Of a stretch of 64,000 nt of DNA, positions 1-7,745 are shown in pieces. Position 1 is the first letter of the stretch. Every line of letters begins with the position of its first letter. Made by a program: the position numbers and the translations under genes. Source of the DNA: Mucilaginibacter pineti. GTDB lineage: Bacteria; Bacteroidota; Bacteroidia; Sphingobacteriales; Sphingobacteriaceae. The stretch is taken from assembly GCF_900101875.1 (NCBI RefSeq), contig NZ_FNAI01000015.1, positions 1 through 64,000 on the forward strand. Direction: 5' to 3'. A model generated the notes under the pieces. That model had not been told where the DNA came from and did not search any database. It worked only from the letters and a program-made list of their open reading frames with translations.

Positions 1-81
1 TGGGAAGGCATTCCTAAGAATAATACGTTTGACATATCCATAAAGACGAACGACACAGGAAAATACTTTAAACTATTTTGA
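1..81 (+). CDS. 3' end of an unidentified gene (partial)
   Basis: The plus strand reads open from the first base to a TGA at 79-81, giving 26 residues that end in GKYFKLF. This could be the C-terminus of a beta-sandwich or lectin-like secreted protein, a type that often ends in an aromatic strand like this. The 5' part lies outside the window, so neither function nor even coding status is certain. Nothing recognisable follows between 82 and 288. Confidence 0.3.
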   Translation, partial: WEGIPKNNTFDISIKTNDTGKYFKLF

Positions 82-288
82 AATAGTTCGAGAGACGCTG
101 TTGCTTTTGATTATCCTAATAAACACACTGTTGAATATATAATTTAAATATCCTGTTGCTCGTGAGCGGTGGGTTCTTTTAGCCTGATATTGCGGCGCAA
201 GGCAGACCGCAAAATTATTTCCCGATTGACTGCAGTAGGTATCCTGCGTGTTATTCCTCAAAATAAGAAAGAGAATAGATCTAAAAAA

Positions 289-770
289 TTATTTTTCTGA
301 CAGCATAGGCGTTTTCACCATGTAAGTTTCACTATATAAATTATCAATAAAGAATTTAGTCAGCGATTTGCGGCTCATTTGGAATGGTTTAGGTGTATGG
401 TCATATGTAATTATTACCGTTCCCATAGTTGCTTTTTCAGTCAGTCCGACGGGCCTGGAGATGGTCGTAGTTCGTTCCCGATGCTTGAATTAACTTTTCC
501 TGCGCATTATGGTCAGCAAAAATAACTTTGAAATTCGTTAAGTTAACCAGCAGCTTAACATACCATGGCGCGTATTTCCACGAGCTGCCGACACCCACCG
601 AGGATAAGATTCCATTGGTTATGCTTTTTTCCAAGATACGTGGTGCATTTATTTTTCTGAAAGAAATGGCCCCTCCCCCTGGTCAATGGGCTTAACAGAA
701 TTAGTACGACATCACAGCCTTTCATCGCAAACGGACATCACTTAGCTTTGTTGACGAAACGTCCGCCATT
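289..770 (-). pseudogene. Decayed NAD(P)-binding (NmrA/atypical SDR-like) oxidoreductase, C-terminal part
   Basis: Reading the minus strand in successive frames gives a family-like protein that no single frame holds. One frame (about 720-660) has GCDVVLILLSPLT. A second (about 660-437) has ILSSVGVGSSW and then FADHNAQEKLIQASG. A third (about 460-289) has SRPVGLTEKATMG and then MSRKSLTKFFIDN, ending at a TAA at 289-291. These match, in order, the D-x-V-I, S-S-x-G-x-G, D-H-x-x-Q-E and RP-x-x-L-T landmarks of NAD(P)H-binding atypical SDRs. At least two frameshifts separate them, so the gene is dead. An N-terminal fragment of a similar family lies at 4938-5090. Confidence 0.65.
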
Positions 771-802
771 GTACTAACCTTTAAATCATTAAATCCGTCC
801 AA

Positions 803-853
803 TTAAAAAAGTACCAATCCACTTTTTTCTTAATTCAATTTGAAGTAGTTTTG
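803..853 (+). promoter_or_regulatory. Promoter and candidate operator of the MFS gene
   Basis: A hyphenated inverted repeat, TAAAAAAGT then ACTTTTTTCTTA, lies around 803-832. The sequence TAGTTTTG at 846-853 fits the Bacteroidetes -7 consensus TAnnTTTG and lies 29 nt before the TTG start at 883. The repeat placed just upstream of the -7 element suggests a repressor or activator operator. No cognate regulator gene is obvious next to it. Confidence 0.45.
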
Positions 854-882
854 AATAAATGTAGGACGAATAATGAACAAAG

Positions 883-2031
883 TTGGCACAAAATCCTAAA
901 AAGTATCGGTTAGCGAACAGCGTATTTTTCTTCATATCAGGATTTGGTTATTCTTCATGGGCTTCGCGGATTCCAACCGTTAAACAACAACTCCACCTGA
1001 GTGACGCTCAACTTGGTGTCTTATTATTTGCATTGCCTGTAGGACTGATGATTACCATGCCCTTTACCGGCAGGTTGTTAAACAAATTCAGCAGCAGATA
1101 TATTATGCTCATAGGCGCTATCTGCTACGCCATCGTATTATGCTTACCCGGACTTACAGCCTTCTCATGGCAATTGGCAATAATCTTGTTATTTTTTGGC
1201 GCTTCCAGAAATTTACTAAATCTTTCTTCGAATGCGCAGGCATTAGGTGTTCAGCGCCTCTATAACAGATCGATCATGACCACGTTTCATGCTGTATGGA
1301 GCGTGGCAGGGTTCACGGGCGCTGCAGTCGGTTATTTGATGGTTTATTTTAACGTGGTTCCCGTAGCTCACTTGTTGGGCGCAGCTATTTTTTTATTGAC
1401 TTTGACCGCATGGTTTTATCCTTCGACATTGCAAGACGAACCTGCAAAAGATAAAAAGCCGTTTTTCGTTTTGCCTGACAAAGTACTATTGAAGTTTTCA
1501 CTCATATGTTTTGTATCAATGGCCTGCGAGAATACAATGTACGACTGGAGCGGGCTTTATTTTCAGAGCCAACTTCACGCCACAAAATCGGTGGCAACAG
1601 CTGCTTTTGTTGTCTTTATGGCGGCAGTAACGACTGGCAGGTTATTTGGCGATTACTTTGTCCTCAAGGTAGGTATAAAACGCATCCTCTTCGTAAGCGG
1701 AGTATTTATTTGCATCGGATTCCTATCTTGTTTCTTTATGCAAAACATTTACCTATCGTTTTTTAGTTACTTTTTAATTGGTATCGGCGTTTCGTGCGTT
1801 GTTCCATTAGTATTCAGTCTGGCAGGTAAGTCAAAATCGCTAAGCGGCGGTTCAGCCTTAGCCTCTATTTCAACTATCGGTTACTTAGGTTTTTTGATGG
1901 TTCCCCCGTTGATTGGATTTATCTCACAATCGACGAGCATGAAGTGGGCTTTCCTGGTAATGGCCTGTTTGGGAACAGGCATGATCTATTTAGTTTCATT
2001 GATTGAGCAAGAAGAACAGGAATCAGCTTAG
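883..2031 (+). CDS. MFS transporter, YbjJ-like
   Basis: This 382-residue, strongly hydrophobic protein has about 12 predicted membrane segments. It carries a conserved early motif (SGFGYSSWASRIPTVK) and an R/K-rich cytoplasmic loop after TM2 (GRLLNKFSSRYIM), typical of the YbjJ branch of the major facilitator superfamily. It is probably an inner-membrane exporter of a small molecule; the substrate is unknown. The only in-frame start near the 5' end is the TTG at 883. An ATG at 873 opens an 8-codon frame in another phase that ends at a TAA, and removing one base there would join it to the gene. The natural start may therefore have been lost to a one-base insertion. No partner gene follows. Confidence 0.8.
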   Translation: MAQNPKKYRLANSVFFFISGFGYSSWASRIPTVKQQLHLSDAQLGVLLFALPVGLMITMPFTGRLLNKFSSRYIMLIGAICYAIVLCLPGLTAFSWQLAIILLFFGASRNLLNLSSNAQALGVQRLYNRSIMTTFHAVWSVAGFTGAAVGYLMVYFNVVPVAHLLGAAIFLLTLTAWFYPSTLQDEPAKDKKPFFVLPDKVLLKFSLICFVSMACENTMYDWSGLYFQSQLHATKSVATAAFVVFMAAVTTGRLFGDYFVLKVGIKRILFVSGVFICIGFLSCFFMQNIYLSFFSYFLIGIGVSCVVPLVFSLAGKSKSLSGGSALASISTIGYLGFLMVPPLIGFISQSTSMKWAFLVMACLGTGMIYLVSLIEQEEQESA

Positions 2032-2314
2032 GTTATAAAAGTAACATGCTCTGGTCCGGCATTGATTGCTTATCTAATGGAAGTATATGTAAGACAATTT
2101 TGACGGTAACATCTGAAGAAATATACAAACCAGATGGTGGTTTGCTGAGCTGATAAGCAGCCTATTTTTGTTAAACGAAGTAGCTGTTTGATTTCATATG
2201 ATAGAGCACCTTGAATTTTGGGTGTTAAACTCCTGTCGGCAACTCGAAACGTACTCAAGAGACTTTCCAGTAAAACTAATATATTGGCAAATCCATCTGC
2301 GCCCTCATGCAAGC

Positions 2315-2765
2315 CTAAACTATACGCCGGATTAGGCTCATGGCATGTCTGGTGAAATCAAAAAGCGGTGGAAGGGATACCCACGACCAAAAAAGGGAAA
2401 GGAGGAAAATCACGTTACCAACATTTAAGATTGTGCTGGCAAAAAGAAAAAAAGAAGCAAAAAAAGAAACAATAAGAGGTAAGCTTCCAGCTATTAAGAA
2501 AATAAAAAACGTACCTTGTAAAGTAAAATCAGGACTAATGAAATATCGGTGTAAACTGATTCCAGTATTACTACTCAAAAACGACAAGTAAAACCAGGAC
2601 GAGACACACACCGACCACGAGCTGCCCCTGGCCGCAAATAATAAACAACGAATTTATGCTAATGGCCTTGCGACCAAACATATCCATCAAAATCTGGCTG
2701 TTTGTCCACAAGGCGACAATTAAAATGTATTGAAATCCGACAAGTGATAAACGTTTCTACCTCAT
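2315..2765 (-). pseudogene. Remnant of a sugar-porter-like MFS transporter
   Basis: Minus-strand frames in this stretch are hydrophobic and look like the second half of a sugar porter. One frame (2763-2587) has LVGFQYILIVALWTN followed by MDMFGRKAIS, resembling the D-x-x-GRR/K loop between TM8 and TM9. It stops at a TAG and passes into a second frame (2611-2315) with LQGTFFIFLIAG, resembling TM12. No frame spans both parts, so it is a decayed gene if it is one. The neighbouring 2032-2314 shows nothing I can identify. The plus-strand frame at 2340-2591 is a lysine-rich shadow. Confidence 0.35.
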
Positions 2766-2768
2766 AAC

Positions 2769-3083
2769 TCAATTTGTGGCTACAGTATGTACAGCAACAT
2801 GTAACGGTGGCTCAGCAAGAAGTGCCATTACTTCATCATGGCCTTCCTGAACAGCTCGGTTTTCCTGGTGGCGAAGAACCGCATCTTCATTTTTAAATGT
2901 TTCGAAGAACCATAATGTATCCGGATCGGCATCGTCTTTAAATATTAGCCATCGGTCTATAGCCTCCGACATCGCAAACAATTTAGTTGTTAAGGTTAAC
3001 AAGGCAGAACCCTTGCCTGGATTAGCTTTCATTTTAATTACAGAACCAGGCTGACTATCAAAGACTTTATTCAAATTATCCAT
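2769..3083 (-). CDS. Antibiotic biosynthesis monooxygenase (ABM) domain protein
   Basis: At 104 residues this is the usual length of a single ABM/quinol-monooxygenase-like domain. It has the pattern K-x-N-P-G-K-G-x-A-L near the N-terminus, then WLIFKDDADPDTLWFFETF and H-x-E-N/H-Q-E-N repeats typical of this dimeric ferredoxin-like fold. Such proteins are small cytoplasmic oxygenases or binding proteins acting on quinones or aromatic compounds. It is the last gene of a minus-strand oxidoreductase run, 49 bp after the SDR gene. The substrate cannot be told from the sequence. Confidence 0.75.
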   Translation of the reverse strand: MDNLNKVFDSQPGSVIKMKANPGKGSALLTLTTKLFAMSEAIDRWLIFKDDADPDTLWFFETFKNEDAVLRHQENRAVQEGHDEVMALLAEPPLHVAVHTVATN

Positions 3084-3132
3084 ACAGAATTCATTTTATA
3101 CACATTAATTACTTTCGCTCTAAAGGCAAGAT

Positions 3133-3879
3133 TTACATGAATAGCCCACCCGAAGCATTGATGCGATCACCGGCAATCCAGCCCGTTGCGTCAGAAGCGA
3201 GAAGCACAACTATCTTAGCTATATCTTCTACTTTTCCCAGTCGCCCGAGCGGTGTCATTTCAATAATATGTTTTTCCATTTCGTCTTCACCAGCCTGCAC
3301 CCCCTCTGTTTCCATAACTCCGGGAGCTAAGGTATTTATTCTAATGTTGCGGCTGGACAACTCTTTTGTCAAACCTTTGGTCAACACATCAAGAGCGGCT
3401 TTGGTAGCGCTGTAAAGGCAAGTCTCCGCTTCTGGATTTTCACTTGCGCCGGAACTGATATTTATAATATTGCCACCGGCTTCCGAAAAGAAAATCATAG
3501 CTTGTTGAGTTGTGAAAATGGGCCCAAGCACATTTGTATTAAAATGCCTTTGAAATTGCTCTTCCGTAATGTCCTGAATTGGATTGAATTCATAAATTCC
3601 GGCATTATTTACCACGATGTCAACCTTGCCAAAAATATTTACCGTCTCTTCAAAAAGCTTTTTTACTTCTGCTGCTACAGTTACATTCGCTTTAATAGCG
3701 ACCGCTTCTCCGCCATCACTTTTTATGTCCGCGACTACCTGTTCAGCACGTTCTTTGCTGCCAGCATAGTTTACAACTACCTTTACGCCCTCCATTGTAA
3801 GACCTTTGGCAATACCAGCACCGATATTTCGGGAAGCTCCGGTAACAATTGCTACTTTACCATTTAATTTTAAATCCAT
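3133..3879 (-). CDS. Short-chain dehydrogenase/reductase (FabG-like)
   Basis: This is a 248-residue classical SDR. The cofactor motif TGASRNIGAG lies at about residues 14-23, NNAG at about 91-94, the catalytic serine in NISSGAS, and YSATK provides the Tyr and Lys. The C-terminal GDRINASGG is also typical. The aromatic or basic residues after the glycine motif suggest NADP(H) use, which is an inference. It sits in a minus-strand series with an epimerase-like protein and a TetX-like monooxygenase, so it probably acts on the same xenobiotic or redox-active compounds. Its substrate is unknown. Confidence 0.85.
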   Translation of the reverse strand: MDLKLNGKVAIVTGASRNIGAGIAKGLTMEGVKVVVNYAGSKERAEQVVADIKSDGGEAVAIKANVTVAAEVKKLFEETVNIFGKVDIVVNNAGIYEFNPIQDITEEQFQRHFNTNVLGPIFTTQQAMIFFSEAGGNIINISSGASENPEAETCLYSATKAALDVLTKGLTKELSSRNIRINTLAPGVMETEGVQAGEDEMEKHIIEMTPLGRLGKVEDIAKIVVLLASDATGWIAGDRINASGGLFM

Positions 3880-3952
3880 TTTTGTTCTGTTAAACAGGTT
3901 TTTAGTTTATCTCTGTCTGTATTAAATACTTTAAATTTTCACGAACCCTTAA

Positions 3953-4870
3953 TTAAGCCTCTGTTTCAATCCATTCACTTAACGATTTGCCTTTCGGCTG
4001 CCAATTTAGTTCAGCTCTCGCCCGTATCGACCTGACTCTGCTATTTGAACCGAAAAGAAAAGCATAAATAAAACCGCATTGTTCGGTTGCCTGTTCTACT
4101 GACCATGATCTTGGCCCTTCCAGGTTAAATCTTTTAGCTATAGCCTCAGCAGTATCCGCAAACGAAGTTTCGCCATTTTCAACGAAAAGAAAACTTCCTG
4201 CTACGGCTTTTTCCAATGCAAGAATATAGAGATCAACAAGGTCATCAATATGTACATTCGACCATATGTTCTCACCTTTCCCAATATAATTAGCAGATTC
4301 AATTTTGATAGCTTCTCTGATCAGCCAGGGCACTTGTATGCTTTCTCTTTTTATGCCATTACCCCAACCGTATATATTGGTGTTGCATAGCACAACGGAG
4401 CGTATTCCACGCTTTCCCGCATCACGTACAAGCTGATCGATCGCAGCGCGGTTACCCCCGGGGCCTCCGTTTTCGTCTTCGTCAGCCGGCGGTTCCGGCG
4501 TTAATTTACTGCTGTCATCGTATATTACCTTTGATCGATACTCACCCTTGGCATCATCGGCATATAAGCCAGTACCACTGGTATGCAATAAGGGCTTATC
4601 CGATCCTGCCAGACCTTCAATTAATGCCTTAATCGCCCCACGATGATCGCTATCGGCAGTGTTGATTACGCCGTCTGATGATCGGGCTTCCTGAGTTAGA
4701 AGATCTGAATCATCAAGGCTTCCAAGTACCGGGGTTATACCCCTTGCTGCCAGCAGGCCAGCCTTTTCCTGCTCGCGTACCAGTCCCCGGACTTCAATTC
4801 CATTTTCAATTAATTTTGCTGCAATGGCTCCGCCTATGTAGCCGGAAACGCCTGTCATAAATATTTTCAT
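3953..4870 (-). CDS. NAD-dependent epimerase/dehydratase family protein
   Basis: This 305-residue extended SDR starts with the Rossmann motif GVSGYIGG (residues 7-14, G-x-x-G-x-x-G). It continues with HTSGTGLYAD, where the catalytic Ser/Thr is expected, and an NIYGWG segment near the substrate site. The usual Y-x-x-x-K is not obvious, so it may belong to the atypical NAD(P)-binding reductases. It is cotranscribed in orientation with the SDR at 3133 and the FAD monooxygenase at 5074, with gaps of 73 and 203 bp. The larger gap holds a dead gene fragment. Confidence 0.8.
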   Translation of the reverse strand: MKIFMTGVSGYIGGAIAAKLIENGIEVRGLVREQEKAGLLAARGITPVLGSLDDSDLLTQEARSSDGVINTADSDHRGAIKALIEGLAGSDKPLLHTSGTGLYADDAKGEYRSKVIYDDSSKLTPEPPADEDENGGPGGNRAAIDQLVRDAGKRGIRSVVLCNTNIYGWGNGIKRESIQVPWLIREAIKIESANYIGKGENIWSNVHIDDLVDLYILALEKAVAGSFLFVENGETSFADTAEAIAKRFNLEGPRSWSVEQATEQCGFIYAFLFGSNSRVRSIRARAELNWQPKGKSLSEWIETEA

Positions 4871-4937
4871 AAGTTATTTATTTGCCTTTTTATAGATTTA
4901 TTACTTTTATACTGTTTATCTTTTATGTTTGCTTGGG

Positions 4938-5090
4938 TTAGCCATTCGTCAAAAGTGACTTGAACATGTGCAGGTTTAGGGTGGCAGCTTTTACATAAAA
5001 ATATTTTGTACCAATGACGGAATTGACAATGCCCGTTCCCTGTGAACCGGTGGCTTCAATCACCAATATTGTCTTATTTTGAATGATCAT
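4938..5090 (-). pseudogene. N-terminal fragment of an NmrA-like NAD(P)-binding protein
   Basis: A 50-codon minus-strand frame starts at 5090, inside the end of the TetX-like gene, and stops at 4938-4940. It begins MIIQNKTILVIEATGSQGTG, which matches the NmrA-type start K-x-I-L-V-x-G-A-T-G-x-Q-G, with one glycine changed to glutamate. Homology fades after about 35 residues. It is best read as the stub of a deleted gene. The family resembles the decayed C-terminal part at 289-770 on the same strand, but I cannot show that the two come from one gene. Confidence 0.5.
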
Positions 5091-6258
5091 CATTTTGAGC
5101 CAGGCCAATTATTTTCAGTAGACTTTCTTTTCCTTCGCTTGAGTGCATAGCATCAGTGTTATCGAGTGTGATTTTGCCCATTTCAGAAAACCGTACAAAC
5201 ATCTGTTTTTCATAATTAGCTATTGCAGATCTTAAACTGGTAAAGCGATTGTCGGACAGGCTTTCGCTCAATTGCAAGGCATCAAGCATTGCCATATTCA
5301 CGCCTTCCCCGGCATAGGGAGGCATAAGATGTGCTGCATCGCCTATAATAGTGATATTGGGCTGGGCATCCCATGTTTGATCCAGGGGCATACAGTATAG
5401 TGGCCTGGGTATAAACATTACGCCTTCAGTTGCAAATAATTCGTGCCAATCGCTATTCCAGCCAGCAAATTCATCTTTGAACCAATTTAGCACCTGTGCG
5501 TTATCATTAAAATCAATACCGCTCGTGACGCTCCAGTTTTCATCTTTATGATACCCAATATAAAAGTCGAGGCTTCCATCGCCTTTTTCGCTTAGACTAA
5601 TTGTTTTTGAAGCGCCAAGCGCCATTACCTTACCGCCTTTTAATAACTCGTGAAGGGTTGGCGCATTTTTTTCTGAAAACGGAATATTGCCAATCAGTAC
5701 CGTAACTCCGGTGTAAAATGGTTTGATCGGGGTAACATATTTTCGAATTTTAGAATTAGCCCCATCTGCACCAATAACAATATCTGCAATAGCAGTGCTG
5801 CCATTTTGAAATGTTATTTTCCAACTTTGATCAACGCTTTCGAGAGAAATTATATGACTGTTCCAAACAACAGTATCTGGCTTCAAGGAATCCAGTAAAA
5901 TATCTCTTAAGGGCCCCCGGTCAATTTCGGGCCTGAAGTGTTCATGCCCAAAATCGACACTATCTATTTCAGCATGCTGATCATAGATTATATTTAAATC
6001 CTCATCCAGCACACGCAGCTTGTCGTTATCCGGCCGGTAGTTTGCCTTGAAAGCATCCATTAAAGCTGCTTCATCCAACGCCTTTAATCCTGTCTCAGCA
6101 TGAAGGTCAAGAGTTGCTCCTTGTACGCGCACCTCCCGATTAAAATCCCTTTCATAGACTTTTACATTCGCTCCTTTAAGTTGTAACAGTCGCGCAAGTG
6201 TCAGACCTCCCGGACCGCCGCCTATAATCGCTATATTTTTATTTTTTAGTAACATCAT
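5074..6258 (-). CDS. TetX-like FAD-dependent monooxygenase
   Basis: This 394-residue group A flavin monooxygenase has IAIIGGGPGGLTLARLLQ at the N-terminus (FAD GxGxxG) and YERD at the end of beta 2. It then has RVQGATLDLH, a DG region (VIGADGANSKIRK) and GDAAHLMPPYAGEGVN for the second FAD motif. Length and motif order closely follow the tetracycline-inactivating enzyme Tet(X), and the GDAAHLMPP-x-AG-x-GVN segment is nearly the same. Whether it acts on tetracyclines or another aromatic compound is not known; chromosomal Bacteroidetes carry many such relatives. It is divergent from the AraC regulator at 6350, which probably controls it. Confidence 0.85.
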   Translation of the reverse strand: MMLLKNKNIAIIGGGPGGLTLARLLQLKGANVKVYERDFNREVRVQGATLDLHAETGLKALDEAALMDAFKANYRPDNDKLRVLDEDLNIIYDQHAEIDSVDFGHEHFRPEIDRGPLRDILLDSLKPDTVVWNSHIISLESVDQSWKITFQNGSTAIADIVIGADGANSKIRKYVTPIKPFYTGVTVLIGNIPFSEKNAPTLHELLKGGKVMALGASKTISLSEKGDGSLDFYIGYHKDENWSVTSGIDFNDNAQVLNWFKDEFAGWNSDWHELFATEGVMFIPRPLYCMPLDQTWDAQPNITIIGDAAHLMPPYAGEGVNMAMLDALQLSESLSDNRFTSLRSAIANYEKQMFVRFSEMGKITLDNTDAMHSSEGKESLLKIIGLAQNDDHSK

Positions 6259-6290
6259 CGATGTATTTTAAGTAGCCATTGTTTATAGTA

Positions 6291-6310
6291 CAAAATTGTG
6301 GTTACTTTTG
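6291..6310. promoter_or_regulatory. Divergent promoters between TetX-like gene and araC-type gene
   Basis: On the plus strand TACTTTTG at 6303-6310 matches TAnnTTTG and would drive the AraC gene at 6350. On the minus strand CAATTTTG (complement of 6291-6298) could serve the monooxygenase gene starting at 6258. The two elements lie back to back within 20 bp, so a regulator bound here would affect both directions. Confidence 0.45.
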
Positions 6311-6349
6311 AAATAAAAATAGCCTATATCAATATTAAAATAGTCGCAA

Positions 6350-7318
6350 ATGAAATTATCACTTACTGACGATGGCTCGGGTATCATGCTTAAATTTGCT
6401 CAAGCCTTGGGAGCTACTGTCCAAGGCAGGTTCGTGTATATTCCAGAAAACATTGGCGGCGGGTATATGACAGGTATTTCCTGGGGTCAGGACTTGCGCA
6501 TGATGATCCGTAATTATTATTTAAAAGAAGACGTTCTTATTGAAAGGACTAACGAACTTGCTAATTTTAAAGACGATGTTATTTTCCTGTTAAGCGGTGT
6601 TTTTCCTTCGCCTGTGCATCCAGAAAAGCAGATGTCCATGGAACAGCCTAATGTTCAAATTTGCGCACACGCTTTTTCTTCTGTTATGACAATGCCTTCA
6701 CATACTATTTTCGGAAGCGTGACAATGGCAGTTTCTAAGCAGCATCTTCGTCAGCTCTTTGGTAAAATAGGTCACCCGATAGTTCAAACCGTTTTAGAGG
6801 CTAAGGATAATTTTCTGTTCGAAACAGATGTGTCGCCTGAGATAATCAAAACAGCTTCCGAAATGTTACACCAACCTGTTCCTGAAAGCCTTGAAAGTCA
6901 TTATTTCAAAATAAAATGCGAGGAATTGTTGTGTTACATTTTTGCCTTGTTGTTGCAGAGGGATGCTGTACCGGCAAGTAGCATACATATCAATGATATT
7001 AAAGCAATTTATGGTATTAAATTGTTCTTACAATCCCACTTTGATACTCCCCTTAATATTGCAACTTTAGCTAAAAACGCCCATATGAGTGAGCCTAAAC
7101 TCCGCAAAATATTTAGACAAACCTTTGGTAAAGGTGTCTTTGAATATTATCAAAGTTCACGCATGCAGGAGGCAGCCAGATTACTTATAGAAAAACGGCT
7201 GACTGTTTCGGATGTCGGCTACCAATTAGGATTTACAAACCTTAGTCATTTTTCACGGGTTTTTGAACAGTATTTTGGAATGAAACCCAAAAAGTTTTCG
7301 GTTAGCAGGATGCTTTAG
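6350..7318 (+). CDS. AraC family transcriptional regulator
   Basis: This 322-residue protein has the double helix-turn-helix of AraC regulators at its C-terminus. The first helix pair is in LNIATLAKNAHMSEPKLRKIF and the second in LTVSDVGYQLGFTNLSHFSRVF, followed by F-G-M-K-P-K-K-F. The N-terminal two thirds is an effector or dimerisation region without a recognisable cupin. It faces the TetX-like gene across a short divergent promoter, so it most likely controls the 6258-2769 oxidoreductase run in response to a toxic compound. That role is inferred from position. Confidence 0.85.
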   Translation: MKLSLTDDGSGIMLKFAQALGATVQGRFVYIPENIGGGYMTGISWGQDLRMMIRNYYLKEDVLIERTNELANFKDDVIFLLSGVFPSPVHPEKQMSMEQPNVQICAHAFSSVMTMPSHTIFGSVTMAVSKQHLRQLFGKIGHPIVQTVLEAKDNFLFETDVSPEIIKTASEMLHQPVPESLESHYFKIKCEELLCYIFALLLQRDAVPASSIHINDIKAIYGIKLFLQSHFDTPLNIATLAKNAHMSEPKLRKIFRQTFGKGVFEYYQSSRMQEAARLLIEKRLTVSDVGYQLGFTNLSHFSRVFEQYFGMKPKKFSVSRML

Positions 7319-7452
7319 ACAAATTTACTAATGAACACTTGCTTGAACGATAAGATCAATCGTATCTGTTAGTCTGTCAAATATTTCCATTAATAGAAGT
7401 TGATGTGCCTCCACAGAACACGCAGCAATACATACACAGCAAGCTTTACACT

Positions 7453-7527
7453 TCGTGGATTGGCCGAGTGGTTAGGTGATGGTCTGCAAAACCTTTTTAA
7501 GGCGGTTCGAATCCGCCCTCGCACCTC
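7453..7527 (+). pseudogene. Degenerate tRNA-Cys (GCA)
   Basis: The D-arm (GCCGAGTGGTTAGG), an anticodon loop with CTGCAAA (anticodon GCA) and a perfect T-arm (GGCGG-TTCGAAT-CCGCC) are clear. The 3' acceptor strand TCGCACC is present, but the 5' side (TCGTGGA) does not pair with it. One base is extra between the T-stem and the acceptor, and the anticodon stem has a mismatch. It is therefore a tRNA relic, not a working gene. It lies about 220 bp outside the left edge of the GC-rich block, which makes a past integration event at a tRNA gene plausible. Confidence 0.6.
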
Positions 7528-7540
7528 GAAACAACTAACG

Positions 7541-7740
7541 ATAAAAAAGATCAACCTGATATTAGTATTCCTGTTATGCAGCACTGCGCTTTGGGCACAG
7601 GAAAATCCGCTGACCATTGAGAACTATTACAAGCTCAAATGGGGACATACCGATAAGTTCATCGCCCTCTGGTAAAAGAACCATTATCCGCTGCTTAAAA
7701 AATCGCATGAAAAGGCGATGTACTGAGCATTAAAAAGCCA
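7541..7740 (+). pseudogene. Truncated secreted protein (signal peptide plus first residues)
   Basis: The frame starts at an ATA where an ATG is expected and encodes a signal peptide (KKINLILVFLLCSTALWAQ) followed by NPLTIENYYKLKWGHTDKFI. An in-frame TAA at 7673 falls where related proteins have lysine, and a one-base shift further on restores a family-like GDVLSIKKPN. The sequence then runs into the end of the next gene. It has therefore lost its start codon, gained a stop and a frameshift, and lost its 3' half at about 7733-7745. This resembles a small Bacteroidetes exported family of unknown function. Confidence 0.6.
7723..7733. repeat. Left copy of an 11-bp direct repeat (CTGAGCATTAA)
   Basis: CTGAGCATTAA lies at the broken 3' edge of the truncated secreted-protein gene. 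An identical copy in the same orientation is at 47792-47802, where the GC-rich block meets a copper-ATPase remnant. The two copies bracket about 40 kb and may mark the ends of an inserted or recombined segment. Confidence 0.55.
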
Positions 7741-7745
7741 AATGT

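Noticed and set aside
73..261. A 62-codon minus-strand frame
   Set aside because: No family resemblance, no start context, and no link to the decayed oxidoreductase next to it.
2070..2312. An 80-codon minus-strand frame that looked like part of a TetR regulator or enzyme tail
   Set aside because: I could not match it to a family landmark and no neighbouring frame completes it.
2340..2591. A lysine-rich 83-codon plus-strand frame
   Set aside because: Low-complexity shadow of hydrophobic minus-strand codons of the MFS remnant.
7400..7675. A 91-codon plus-strand frame
   Set aside because: It reads through the degenerate tRNA-Cys and only its second half resembles a protein. The real remnant begins at 7541.
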